Source of the DNA: Chrysochromulina parva
Taxonomy: Eukaryota; Haptophyta; Prymnesiales; Chrysochromulinaceae
DNA length: 33,461 nucleotides
Reading direction: 5' to 3'
NCBI GenBank assembly: GCA_002887195.1
Contig: PJAB01000221.1
Span: 1-33,461 of the forward strand
Every line of letters begins with the position of its first letter. The first letter of the stretch is position 1. The notes beneath the pieces were generated by a model. It had not been told where the DNA came from. It did not search any database and saw nothing but the letters and a program-made list of their open reading frames with translations. This document shows positions 1 to 10,500 of this stretch, in pieces. The translations under genes were made by a program, and so were the position numbers.

Positions 1-20
1 CTGAACGGGACACATCGAAA

Positions 21-62
21 TACATGCAAGATACATGCAGGATACATGCAGGATACATCAGG
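21..62. repeat. Short tandem repeat, unit about 11 bp (ATACATGCAGG)
   Basis: Four imperfect copies of ATACATGCAGG follow each other at the left edge of the window, in non-coding DNA upstream of the first gene. Just downstream (68-110) a second motif, TTTGTATAGGAAACCCCCC, occurs twice. Nothing suggests coding function. Confidence 0.75.
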
Positions 63-140
63 ATACGTATTGTATAGGAAACCCCCCCCAATTTGTATAG
101 GAAACCCCCCGTCACCCGGGTGGTGGCCGGTGTTTATGAG

Positions 141-372
141 CCTGAACAGACACACGAATCTCACAAACCACCTCAAAACGCTTTACGGTAAGACACCGGG
201 GAAGCCGGGACACGCACGGGACACACGGCACGGGGGCACACGGGCACACGGATTTAACGGATCACACTGACGAACCTCACAACCATCCAAACCCACCAGC
301 ACCGGTAAAAAGACACCGGGGGGAGCCGGGACACCGGTAAAAAGACACCGGGGGGAGCCGGGACACACGGTA
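141..372 (+). repeat. Dispersed intergenic repeat, several partial copies
   Basis: The segment is built from copies of a module beginning CGGTAAAAAGACACCGGGG, running into AGCCGGGACAC and cACGGGCACACG, and ending CGAACCTCACAACCATCC. One long copy spans about 186-290 and two short head copies sit in tandem at about 302-332 and 333-372. A closely similar copy is at 13914-14012. Both loci lie 100-300 bp upstream of a plus-strand gene. It could be a promoter-linked element or a degenerate mobile-element end; there is no coding capacity. Confidence 0.75.
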
Positions 373-472
373 GACTTGAGACGTTGAGTTCGACACGAGC
401 TCGCCGCGCGGACGTTCAGATCCAAGTTCAGATCAGTTCAGCGAGAGCGCGTCAAGTTTGCTCGTCGCGCAC

Positions 473-3400
473 ATGTGGAGAACTTCACATGGGCTTGGCG
501 CCCTGCCCTCGAGCCGCGCTGCGGAGTATCAACTTTCGGCGTTGCAGCGGTGGGAGCGCATCAAGACCGCGGTCAAAGCAAAGGAGGTGGAGACGCGCAT
601 CGTGAGAAAACAGCTGACCCATGACCAGAGAGTAAGGGAGCGGGAGGCAGCTCTAGCTGAGCTCGAGCCGATTGCGGGCAAACCGGGCTTCTACCACCCC
701 AAAACCTACCACCAACGCCATTTGGAGGAGGCTGGGCAGAATGACGGCAAGAAAGGCCTGAACCACCACAACTACAACTTCTCGCTACGCCAGGCGGCAC
801 ACGGCGAGCGAGGACAGGCACTTGACTCAACGATCAAGCTCGACGCTGTGGACGACGCGACCGCGGCCGAGCAGCTCAAGGAGCTCCTGCGCGTGAATCG
901 CGTGCGCGTCATCGACCTGTTCACGTCATGGGACCTGGACGGCAACGGCGTCGTCACCCGCAATGAGTTTGAGCGCGCCTTCTCGTTCCTCGGCTACGAG
1001 GCGTCGGCCTCCGTCGTCGACAAGCTCTTCACGTCGTTGGATGCCAATGAGTCGGGCTCCATCGATTTTGCGGAGCTCAACCAGCAGCTGAGGGCGACAT
1101 TTCGGCCGCGCATGCTGCCAATGCACTCGCCCCGAGGAGCCCTCGCGTCCGCCGAGCCGAGCGCTCGCCACGACGCCTCGGCGCTCGCCACGGCGCTCCC
1201 GCCAGCGCTCACGCCGCACCCACCCCCGGGCTCGCCATGGACTGGAGAGACTTCGACCGCCACCTCGGCCACGCCACGCTCCAGCCGAATGTCCAACTCG
1301 GCACGCAGCTCGGCGTCGCAGGAGCAGCACGACCTTCGACGGTTACAGGCGGAGCGACGCCTGTGGGCAACTCGGCGGCAATCGAACCTGTCTCGCCTGA
1401 TGCGGCTGCAAGAGCTCAGCAGCCAGGGCGGCGCCGGGGGTGGTGCGGACGGAGGCGCAAGTCGCAGCGGCGGCGGCGTGAGCGTAGAGAACGGCGGCCT
1501 CAGCCGGAGCTCCGCCATCGAGATCGACCGAGATCGGCCGAGAGCGCGATCTGCCGTCGAGCTCGCCAAGCGTCACGTGGCGCCCGAGCCCAAATCTTGC
1601 ATCACCCCCTTCGTGCCCCCGCCCGCCCGGCGCCCGATACTGCCTCCGCCCACGACGGATGAGCTTGTCCAGCTCGCAACGCCGCTTAGCCAGCTGCAGC
1701 CGCGGGCGCGCCCGCCGCCGGACGACGGGGAGATCTCGAGGGAGATCGGGGAGATCGGGTCGAGCCCTAACCGCCGATCGAGAGGCTCCAGCCCGAGCCA
1801 CAGCCGCGGTTCCAGCCCTGGCCGAAGTGCGGGGGGCCTCTCGCCGATCCGAAGCCGTCCAAAGCCGCCGCATGCAAGTGCTCACCACGGCGTGACTCGT
1901 AGACATCCGCAGCTATGCTATGGGCAGCAACCTCCGAAGACGTTCAAGGAAGCAGATGGACGTGTGCCACTCACTCGCTCATCTGAGGGACCGCCGACTC
2001 CCCTCGAGCGTCAGTTGCATCACCTCGCCAGCAAGGAACAAGGGCTGCCGCCTATACGGACCAAGAGCCTGAGAGAAACTGCGCCCGCCGCCGCCCCGCC
2101 CGTCGCCGTGCAGCTCGACGCGCGCCCGACGAAGTCGCTAGCCATAGTCCAACCGGTGGCAGAGGACGTGGCAGACTACTTTGCGCCCGTCTTTGCACCC
2201 TCAGCGGCTGTGGACCGTCGCGTGCGCGGGGCGGTGGCTGAGGGGTTGGCCGACGAAGCGGCGGCGCCCGCGCCGATCCAGGTGAATATCAGTTTCAAAA
2301 TTGATTGGGCGTCCACGTGGCCGTTGGCATGCAAGTGCTCACCACGGCGCTCGACTCTCCCCACAGGTGAATATCAGTTTCAAAATTGATTTGGCGTCCA
2401 TCAATGACGCCGCGCTTGCATTTGCGCCGTCGGCTGCGCCCGTTGCAAGGGCGACAGTGTCGCGCGAGGCGTCAGCGGTGGCGGAGGCGGACGAGGAGGC
2501 GGTGGAGGAGGGGGGCGAGGTGCAGCCAGATGAGACGGCCGATGCTGTTCCGGATGAGGACGCGGGTGCCCATCACAACGCGGGTGCCGTGACGGGCGCG
2601 GAAGCCGCGCCGATCGTTGAGATGGGCTCTGGCGCCGAGGCCGTGCCGATCGGCGCGCCCCCTGGCTCCCCTCCATCTGCTCCACCGTCGGCGGCACAGA
2701 CCCCCGCGCCTTCTTCCCCCGCCATGTCCCCCACCGAGCCCTATGCTCCTGTGGAGTACAAAAATCCGCCCGAGCCGTCCGCTCCCGTGGAGGAGGGGAT
2801 TGCTGCGAGCGTCCGAGATTTGTGCCAAGATCTGCCCGAGCCGTCCGCTCCCGTGGAGGGGATCGCTGCGAGCGTCCGAGATTTGTGCCAAGATCTGCCC
2901 GAGCCGTACGCTCCCGTGGAGGAGGGGATTGCTGCGAGCGTCCTGACCGGCGGCAGGCCCCCATCCCCTGCCGAGACCGTGGAGGGGGGTATCGCTGCGA
3001 GTGCCCAGGCAGTGACCGCTGAAAGGCCCAAAACGCCTGCGGAGGTTGTGGTGGAGGGGGTGATCGCGGCGAGTCTCCGGGCCGTCAGCAGGCCTCAAAC
3101 CCCCGGAGAGGCCGTGGTGGAGGGGGTGATCGCTGCGAGTGTCCGTGCAGTTACGGAGCCGCCGGAACTGTCAGGATCGCTGCGAGTGCCGGCGGCGCTG
3201 GAGCCTATCGAGGAGACGCCGCCCCCACGCGCACCCTTGTCTTCCGACTCCCCGCCAGCCGTTGCGGCCGCCAACGCCTCAACCCCCATAGCAGCATTGC
3301 CGCCCCCACCGCCCGAGGTGGGGGAAACCACGTACGAAGAGGTTTGGGGCGTCGCGCAGTCCGTCAGCGAGCCCAGCGCCGAGGCCCTGCCTCGGAGGCA

Positions 3401-4346
3401 ACCCATCACCGAGCTCAGCGCCGAGGAGCGTGCGGCTGCTGAGGTCGAGGCGGCCACCATGCTCCAGGCCACGCAGCGTGGTAACGCTACTCGGGCTCGT
3501 TATGTGGACTCGCATCGCAGAGCGGAAGCTGCAACCAAGGCGATCGCTGAGGCGGAGGCGGAGGCGGAGGCGGCTTTGGCGGCTTTGGCGGCGGCGGAAG
3601 AGGCAGCAGCGGCGGCGGAGGCGGCGGAAGTGGCGGCGGCGGCGGCGGCAGCGAAAGCTGCGGCGCAGGCGAGCGCCCACCGGAAGGAAGAGCAGCTGCT
3701 CACGGAGCGATTGGAAAGGGAGAAGCAGGAGCAGGAGCTCCTAGAACAGGCCAAGTTGGAGGCGAAGCGCCGTGTGGATGCACGACTCGCAGCCGACGAC
3801 AGGGCGGCGGCGCACCGTGCGAAGGAGGACGCCGACGAGGCGGCAATCCTGCAGGAAGCCGATGAGGAGGAGGCCGTCGTGAAAGCAATCCTCGCCGAGG
3901 CGGCGGCAGCTGCGGCGGCCGAGGCTGAGAGGATTTCAGCGCAGGTGCAGAGGGCCGCAGCGGAGGCAGCCGCAGCTCAGAGGGCTGCAGCGGAGGCGGA
4001 GAGGGTTGCAGCGGAGGCGGAGGCAGCCACGAAGCTGCAGGCTATCGAGAGGGGCAAGAAGGATAGGGCCAAACTTGCCGCGCTCAAGGCTCAAAAAGAG
4101 GCTGACGCGCGGTTGGCAGCGCAGAAGGCGGCCGCGGAGGTGCAGGCGGCGCAGGCGGCAGTAGCAGCGGCGGAGGCGGCGGAGGCGAGTGCACAGCAGG
4201 AGGCAGCCACGAGGCTGCAAGCCATTGAGAGGGGCAACGCTGATAGGGCCAAAGTTGCCGAGATGAAGGCGGCGGCTGAGGCTGAGGCGCGGGTCGCTGC
4301 TCAAGCACAGGTGCGGGCGGCAGATGTTGCACAGGCGGCGGCGGTG

Positions 4347-4441
<95 letters not shown>

Positions 4442-5780
4442 GGCGGCGGCGACCGATACTGTGGCGGCCGAAGCAGCTGCTTTGGCCTTTGCGCCGGCCC
4501 CCGCGCCCGAGGCGGCGCCCGTACCCGAGGCGGCGGCGGAGGCCAAGGCTGCAGCTGAGGTAGCTGAGGTGGACGTTGATGCGGAGGCCTCGCTGGTCGC
4601 GCCTCCCGCATGTGCGCCTCCTCCGTCTGCTCCTCCCTCGGCAGCTCCGACACAGACGCCGAGCCGTGCTGAGCCATACGTTCCCAGAGAGTATGTGCCT
4701 CCCAACTTGAGCGCTGCTGCGATGGAGGCGGCGAAAGCAGCCATGGGCGTGGAGGCAGCAGAGCAGGAGGCGCGATGGGCTGCTGCGGAGAAGCAGCAGG
4801 CGGAGAGGCAGGAGACCGAGCGCATTACGGCAGAGAGGGCCGCCGCGCGGCAGGCGGCAGCAGAGGATGCTGCAGCAGAGGATGCGGCAGCAGAGAAGGT
4901 GGCAGCGGAGAAGGTGGCAGCAGAGAAGGTGGCAGCAGAGAAGGCGGCGGCAGCGAAGGCGGCGACGGCAGAGAAGACTGCGGCGGCAGAGATGGCGGCG
5001 GCAGCAGAGATGGCTGCGGCAGCAGAGAAGGCGGCGACGGAACGAGCGCTAGCGGAGCGAGCGGCTGCAGAGAGAGTAGCTGTGCAGCAGGTCACGGCGG
5101 AGCAAGAGGTGGCAGAGAAGGCAGCAGCAGAGCTCGCAGCGGCAGAACAGGCACTTGTGGAGCGCGCGGCAGCGGAGCGGGCAGCGGTGCAGCGTGATGA
5201 CGAAACGGTACAGCGTGCTGACAAAGCGGTGGAGCGTGCTGACGAAACGGTGCAGCGTGCTGACAAAGCGGTGGAGCGTGCTGACGACGAAGCGCGCGTG
5301 ACCGCCGCTGTGGCGGCTACCGAGGCGCTGGCCGTTGAAAGGACGTCCCAAGAGGCGGCTCAAGCCGATGCTGCGAGGGCCGCAGCCCAAAAAGCTGCTA
5401 AATCTGCGGAGGCAGCCGCCGAACTGGAAGTGGCGCGGCTGGCGGCGCGGCAGCAGGCGGCAGATCTGATGGAGAAGGCAGCTGCGACGGGCGAGAAGAT
5501 CAATTGGACGGCCATGGATCCAGCTGTAATGATCGAGGGCACCAAGATGGCCGCAGCTGAGAAGGAGGGAGCTCGGACTCTTGAAAAGCTCCGTAAGACG
5601 AAAGCTGAAGCCGATCAGATCAACTCGCTGCTCAAGGCTGCGTCGACGAAGAGGCTCAAGAAGGAGAAGCAGGCCGCAGTGGAGCGCGCGGCCGAGGTGG
5701 AGGCGATCAATGCCAGGGTGGCCGGGAAGGCCAGCAGTAGCGACGCCGCTGAGGTGCCGCGTGGACCTGGAGTAGGGTAG
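473..5780 (+). CDS. EF-hand / IQ-motif, alanine-rich coiled-coil protein, join(473..2281,2367..5780), 1740 aa
   Basis: This is a large calcium- and calmodulin-type scaffold of unknown exact role. Two EF-hand loops are canonical: [12 protein letters not shown] (residues 154-165) and [12 protein letters not shown] (190-201). A Ser/Pro/Arg-rich linker follows. Then come tandem degenerate repeats of an [14 protein letters not shown] unit encoded at 2764-3150, and three IQ-like motifs near residues 966 ([14 protein letters not shown]), 1155 ([14 protein letters not shown]) and 1215 ([14 protein letters not shown]). Long Ala/Glu-rich helical stretches reach the C-terminus. The open frame starts upstream at a TTG, so I place the start at ATG 473. 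Two overlapping frames are joined by an 85-nt GT-AG phase-0 intron, and both frames encode the same VNISFKID peptide at the junction. Architecture suggests a cytoskeletal or flagellar protein; that is inference. Parts of the Ala-rich region could be biased by DNA repeats. Confidence 0.8.
2282..2366 (+). other. Intron 1 of the EF-hand/IQ gene (85 nt)
   Basis: The boundaries are CAG|GTGAATATC and CCACAG|GTGAATATC. The first 34 nt of the intron match the first 34 nt of the following exon with one mismatch (T in the exon, G in the intron). Removing the intron joins two open frames in phase 0. The intron also contains a 23-nt copy of upstream exon sequence (2328-2350 matches 1870-1892). Confidence 0.85.
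2764..3150 (+). repeat. Coding tandem repeats ([14 protein letters not shown] type)
   Basis: About six imperfect units of roughly 57-75 bp lie inside the EF-hand/IQ gene. The units centred at 2770, 2835 and 2900 are almost identical in DNA, while the later ones ([15 protein letters not shown] and similar) have diverged. This looks like recent in-frame expansion of a linker. Confidence 0.8.
4350..4450 (+). repeat. 15-bp coding tandem repeat (AAAEA units)
   Basis: About six consecutive near-perfect copies of GCAGCGGCGGCCGAG encode Ala-Ala-Ala-Glu-Ala runs in the EF-hand/IQ protein. Related but less regular Ala/Glu/Lys repeats occur at 4860-5010, and a paired [14 protein letters not shown] repeat at 5190-5290. 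Confidence 0.8.
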
Positions 5781-6056
5781 GGAATTGCAGTAGGGAATGA
5801 CGCTGCATTTCCAGAGTGTGCGCGCCATGGCTGAACAAATGATCACACGTGCTGGAACACCCATAGTGCTTTTCAAGCACAAAATCCTAGTCCCGCAGTC
5901 GTCATTGACGTGCTTGTTTTCGCAATCCGCCCAAGGCGACGCTCTGTCGTGCTGCCGCGTGGCAAGAGCCGTCCACACAGGCTCCGCGCGCACGTCGTCC
6001 GGCTTCTGAGCAGCCTCCGGACCAAGAGCGACAGGTGTTCATACACGAACGATCCG

Positions 6057-6629
6057 ATGGGTAAAGGATCTGTCAAGGCAAAGCAACGGCGCAAGAAGAA
6101 GCTCAAAGCGCGCAAGCCAGATGCTGCAGCCTCAGCGGCAACGGCTGGCGGTGCAGCCGCAGCTGCTGCAAGTGAATACCTTGAGCAGTGGGCGGTTCGG
6201 AAGGAGCCTAATGCGACTTGGAAGTTTAGCAAGTCTCGTCAGACATTCTTGCTCAAGGGATGGCCTCACAGTCATCGAGTCTCTCGGGACTCGTTCAAGC
6301 ATCTGCTCAATTACCTGCAGACGCTGCCCGAAGGAACTGCCACCAAGACTATCGAGCAGGCGAAACAGGTCGCAACCAGTGCTGAGAAGGATGAGCTGGC
6401 TCTCGAGGCGCGGGTGGCTGCAAGAAAGGAGCTTGCTGCTGATGCTGATGCTGCTGATGAGGAGGACGACGAGGACAATGAGACGGGCGGTGGCGGTGGC
6501 GCAGCCCAGGATGGCGGCATAGCAGCACTCGAGGAGCAGAGAGCTATGCTCAAAATCCAACGAGCACGCGCGCTGCGAGTGTTGAACGCACTCGTGGCGG
6601 CAAAGAGTAGTCAAGAATTCGAGCAGTGA
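6057..6629 (+). CDS. WKF-domain protein (C7orf50-like), 190 aa
   Basis: A small basic protein with the WKF signature: WKF at residues 55-57, followed by SKSRQTFLLKGW and a helical segment to about residue 106. WKF proteins such as human C7orf50 are nucleolar and are linked to ribosome biogenesis. The N-terminus MGKGSVKAKQRRKKKLKARK is a strong candidate nuclear or nucleolar localisation signal, and an acidic stretch (DEEDDEDNE) precedes the C-terminal helix. The frame is open further upstream (to 5910), but the Met at 6057 is the natural start because the upstream extension is unlike the family. It is a single exon, with 276 bp separating it from the preceding same-strand gene. Confidence 0.8.
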   Translation: MGKGSVKAKQRRKKKLKARKPDAAASAATAGGAAAAAASEYLEQWAVRKEPNATWKFSKSRQTFLLKGWPHSHRVSRDSFKHLLNYLQTLPEGTATKTIEQAKQVATSAEKDELALEARVAARKELAADADAADEEDDEDNETGGGGGAAQDGGIAALEEQRAMLKIQRARALRVLNALVAAKSSQEFEQ

Positions 6630-7578
6630 CAATTGCGGAGATGAAGGCTTGCACGGCATGATACACACTTCATTAACACTCGTCACGCTTACATCGCTCT
6701 TCCACGAACACTGTCCGACATCATAGATCATTGGTCGACACGTGCGAACACACAAAACGCAAGCGATTCATCGACCGGTGGGATTTAGAGGTACCGCCGG
6801 CCCGGTCGACACGAGGACACGTAACCAGTTGGACTAGACCACCGTGATGTGCGAGCGTCTCTGAAATGTGAAAATTCTATACAACATCATGTTGAACTTC
6901 AAGTTGAACATCGGGAATATCGGTCTCCGGTCATGGGTCAATAACACCGTACACGACATGCCCTGTATGCCTGGGTATCCCCCTCGCCACGTCTGTACGC
7001 TGCCACTTTCTTACTTACTTACACTTACGGTCTCCCCTTGACACGGTCTCCGGTCAATGCCAAACACATGCGCCGAACAGCGATCTCGGCAACTCGCTCG
7101 ATGTACCGGCAACCGCCTCCGCGGCGTGGATGCGCGGTAGCGGGTAGGCGGTCCACCGAGCGGAGCCTTTGGCCATCACATCTCAAATAAGTATAAAGTC
7201 ACCACACACGTCGAGCGCACGGGCGTTCTTCGAAAGAAGGGACTGACCAAAGCTCCAAAAGCGAAAGGGCTCCAAGCAATAGGACCAGTAGCGAAGAGGT
7301 CGTGTCAACGCGCATGAACGCGAGTGCGAAAGTTGACCGGTACCCGGTAGCGTTGTCTTTTTACCGGTACAGTACTGTACCGGTAGCGTTTCTTTGAAGT
7401 CGCCTTGTCGTTCTATTTTGCGACGGTGAGCCGCGTCCGCAACGACAAGACCACGCGGACGACACGGGCGGCAGTACGCTCGACGAGACTTCAGCAGTGG
7501 CAAGAGGTTTGCCTCCAATCGGCTCGTCAGAGGTGACACCGCAGATCTTTTCGTGTGGAAAGGCTTGCACACCGAAGG
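6630..7578. other. Intergenic region upstream of the IQ/PDZ gene
   Basis: I find no convincing gene here; short open frames on either strand lack recognisable content. The region has lower GC than the genes, a TATAAA-like string at 7191-7197 and the GTACCGGTAC palindrome cluster at 7335-7386. It probably holds the 3' region of the WKF gene and the promoter of the next gene. Confidence 0.5.
7335..7392. repeat. Perfect 24-bp palindrome and ACCGGTA cluster
   Basis: Positions 7362-7385 are a perfect palindrome: TACCGGTACAGT followed by its reverse complement. A related ACCGGTACCCGGTAGCGTT lies just upstream at 7336-7354, and GGTAGCGTT recurs at 7382-7390. The cluster is about 195 bp before the ATG of the IQ/PDZ gene. 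The ten-base core GTACCGGTAC also occurs at 12627-12636 and 23781-23790. Confidence 0.8.
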
Positions 7579-10500
7579 ATGGGTCCAGCACGCCAACAGG
7601 GTGCGACTGCCGCCGCCACTGCTGCTTCAGGTGCTGGCCCTCGCCCAGTATCAAAGGCGGGCCTGCGATGGCATAAGGTCTCAAACTTTGCACGGTCGCT
7701 CGCTAAGATGAAGCGCCGGCTGACGTCTAGCGTCGCGCTTGGAGGAAAGGGCGCCTTGGCCGCCTGGGGCAAGAGTGAAACAAAAAGCTCAAACCACGAC
7801 CGGTACATGGCCAAGCTTCGCGCGGGTGCGAAACACGGTGAAGCCATCCTGCGCTCCTTGGGCTTCGATACAAAGGTGAAGAAGGCGCTTACCGCCGAAG
7901 AGGAGAGCATGGCGAGCGGCACAGTCACAACCGTCGTAGAGTCGGAGGCGGATCTTGAGAAGCTCGAGATGTGGCAGCAGGGCGACGCCAGCCTGGCCAC
8001 GGAAGAGAAGATGCGTGAGCGGCAGAAGCTCCGGCACGACCGGCGCGTGCTCGAGGCATTGCAAGCTTTCTGGGAGGCCGCACAACGCAGCTTGCACTCG
8101 GGAGGCGATCCAAATGCTAACGAGCTACACCAGGAGGGGCATGCAATCATGCTGCGCCGCATCTACCGCGTCATGATCAAGAACTTCGACCCAGTGGATG
8201 CGGAGAAGACGATTGCCGAGGACTGGAAGAACGACTCGAAAGGCGCGCCCACCCTCTCACGCAAGCGCTTTATGGACGCCTTCTTTGAGCTTGCAGACAC
8301 GTGGACGGCGGGAATCAGCGGGCATGAGTACGCGGCCTTCCTGTGGATGCTCTTTGGAACAGTGACCGTATCGTACCCGGTGACGGACGCCAACGGCAAC
8401 GTCATCATGATGACCTTTGTCTGGAAGGATGAGGCCGCTTGCGTGTTTGACGAGACTTTTGATGAAGAGGAGGAGGAGGCGCCGCCGCCTCCACCACCGG
8501 CACCGACTGGTACGGCGGAGGTGACGCCACCGCCACCAAAGGCAAAGCGCCAAAAGGCTGAGGTGGAGGAGGAGGAGGAGGAAGAGGAGGAGGTTAACTA
8601 CCGCCAGAAGGCTGCCAAGAGCGTGGGGAGCAGCCAGCAGAAGCGCGCGGCGGCGAGCAAGGTGCAGGCCAAGGTGCGAGGCAAGAAGGCGCGCAAGGAG
8701 AAGGAGGAACGACAGCAGGCCGCGCAGAAGATTCAGAATATTAGCCGCGGCAGGCTCGCCAAAAGAACGGTGGCCGCAGTTAAGGTGGAACGAGAAGTGA
8801 GGCATAGGGAAGGCGGCACGCCGGGCGCGCGCGGCCGGCTTCAGTTTTGGGCGCTGCGCGACGGCCTACCGGGCAAGCTGCAGGATGTGCTTGATTCATT
8901 AACAGAGGACGACTGGGGGCGGTTTGTCGCGATGCCACTTCCGGACCGGCACGAGTTTATACTGCAGCTCTGCCATAAGCATACGGGGATCGATGCTTTC
9001 CACCTGGAGACGGAGGTGCGAGCCTTTGTCGAACGGCACCATGGAGGGCTCCAAAAGAGCGGCGCCGAGGACTCCGAGTCCCTCGCGCCCGTGAAGGATG
9101 CCGCCCCGGGAGCCGAGGCGAAGGCTACGCGCGCCGATGACGACTACGACGATTGGTGGCCTGAGGGCTTGGAGCAGCCAATTCTAGGGAAGCCACGCCC
9201 CGGGAGTAGCAGAGGTGTCGGCGCAGGTGGCGTGGTTGGAGAAGGCGACAGTCGATGCGAGCCAAGCGCCTCTTCCGCCCCTGCTGCCGAAGCCGAAGCC
9301 TCTGCTCCCGTCGAGTTGCTGATGTTGACCTCGCGCCCACTGACCGGGAAAAGACGCTCCTTCTTGGAAAGTTATACGGGTGGTGAGGGCATCTTTGATC
9401 CTTCAAAATTGGAGCTGCCGGGCGCCGGACGGCCCTTCAAGATCACTCTCACTTGGCGCTACCCGGACGGCTTTGGGTTGACTGTGGACAGCGAAAACGT
9501 GGTGACGGGCATCAAGACGGACGATGCGCCTCGGACGATGCGTAAGGTCGCCCTGGGCGACCGGGTCATCGCCGTCAACGACAACGAGATCACACGCGAG
9601 AAGCCCGTCAAGATGTTCACCGACGGCAGCAGCGAGGGGCAGCAGGCAACCTTCACCTTAATACGCCTTGCCACTGCAGATGCGGTTGAGGAGGCTTCGG
9701 CTCCTGCCCCCGCGACCGACTGGCCGATGGTGGTCGGAAGGCCGAAGACTCCCACCTCACGACCCGCGTCATCGCGCCCGCAACGCTCGCGCACCCCCCC
9801 GCGGCCGGGCTCTTCACGGCCTGACTCGCGCGGTAGCTCGCGAGGCAGCACGCTCAGCCCACCGCCGTCGCGCGGTGGGCCTCGGCCCGAGCCGCCGCCG
9901 TCTGACATGCCGCCCGTAGATCACACGTCGTCTAAGGAGGGCTCGACGTCATCATCCCGCCTACCCTCTCGCCAGTCGAACCGCCGCACGATCCACATGC
10001 AGCCTCGCTTGAGTCACGAGGCTGTAGGCGAGGGGTCGGGTGAGGTCGGCTCGCGGGTGGAGGCATCCCGTCCCCAGTCGCGGGTAGAGGCATCCCGTCC
10101 CCAGTCGCGGGTAGAGGCATCCCGTCCCCAGAGCCCCCCATCTGTCGAATTCGCCCTGGACGGCAACCATGTGCCATTGCGAGGGCGCAGTGCTTGCTCT
10201 ACCCGCTCGTCGCACACCAACATGTCGGCCATGCCCCCCCGCCGCGCGAGAGTCGTCGTACCGTCGCCCATGGATGAGTACTGGCAGCGCTACGAGACCC
10301 TGAATTGGACTGGTATCGAGATGCGCCCAACCACCGGGCGCGAGCTGCGCAACAAGCTGCTTATCTCGGCGCTCGGCTACGGCGTGCGCGACTTCACCAA
10401 GGTGCAGCTCGAGCGCATAGGCGTGCGCCACCTGCATGGCGATGAGTTTGTGCAGTTTGGCGATGGCTTCCTCGCCGTCGCACCACACGTGATGGACTCG

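Noticed and set aside
1827..1912. Possible second intron in the EF-hand/IQ gene, around the 23-nt sequence copied in the real intron
   Set aside because: Removing GT(1827)...AG(1912) shifts the frame into an early stop, while the unspliced sequence stays open.
4301..5266. 321-codon minus-strand open frame, Ser/Ala-rich
   Set aside because: It is a mirror of the Ala/Glu-rich repeats of the EF-hand/IQ gene; composition fully follows the repeats.
7183..7596. 137-codon minus-strand open frame in the intergenic region
   Set aside because: No motif, Cys-rich random-looking composition, and it overlaps the palindrome cluster and the start of the IQ/PDZ gene.
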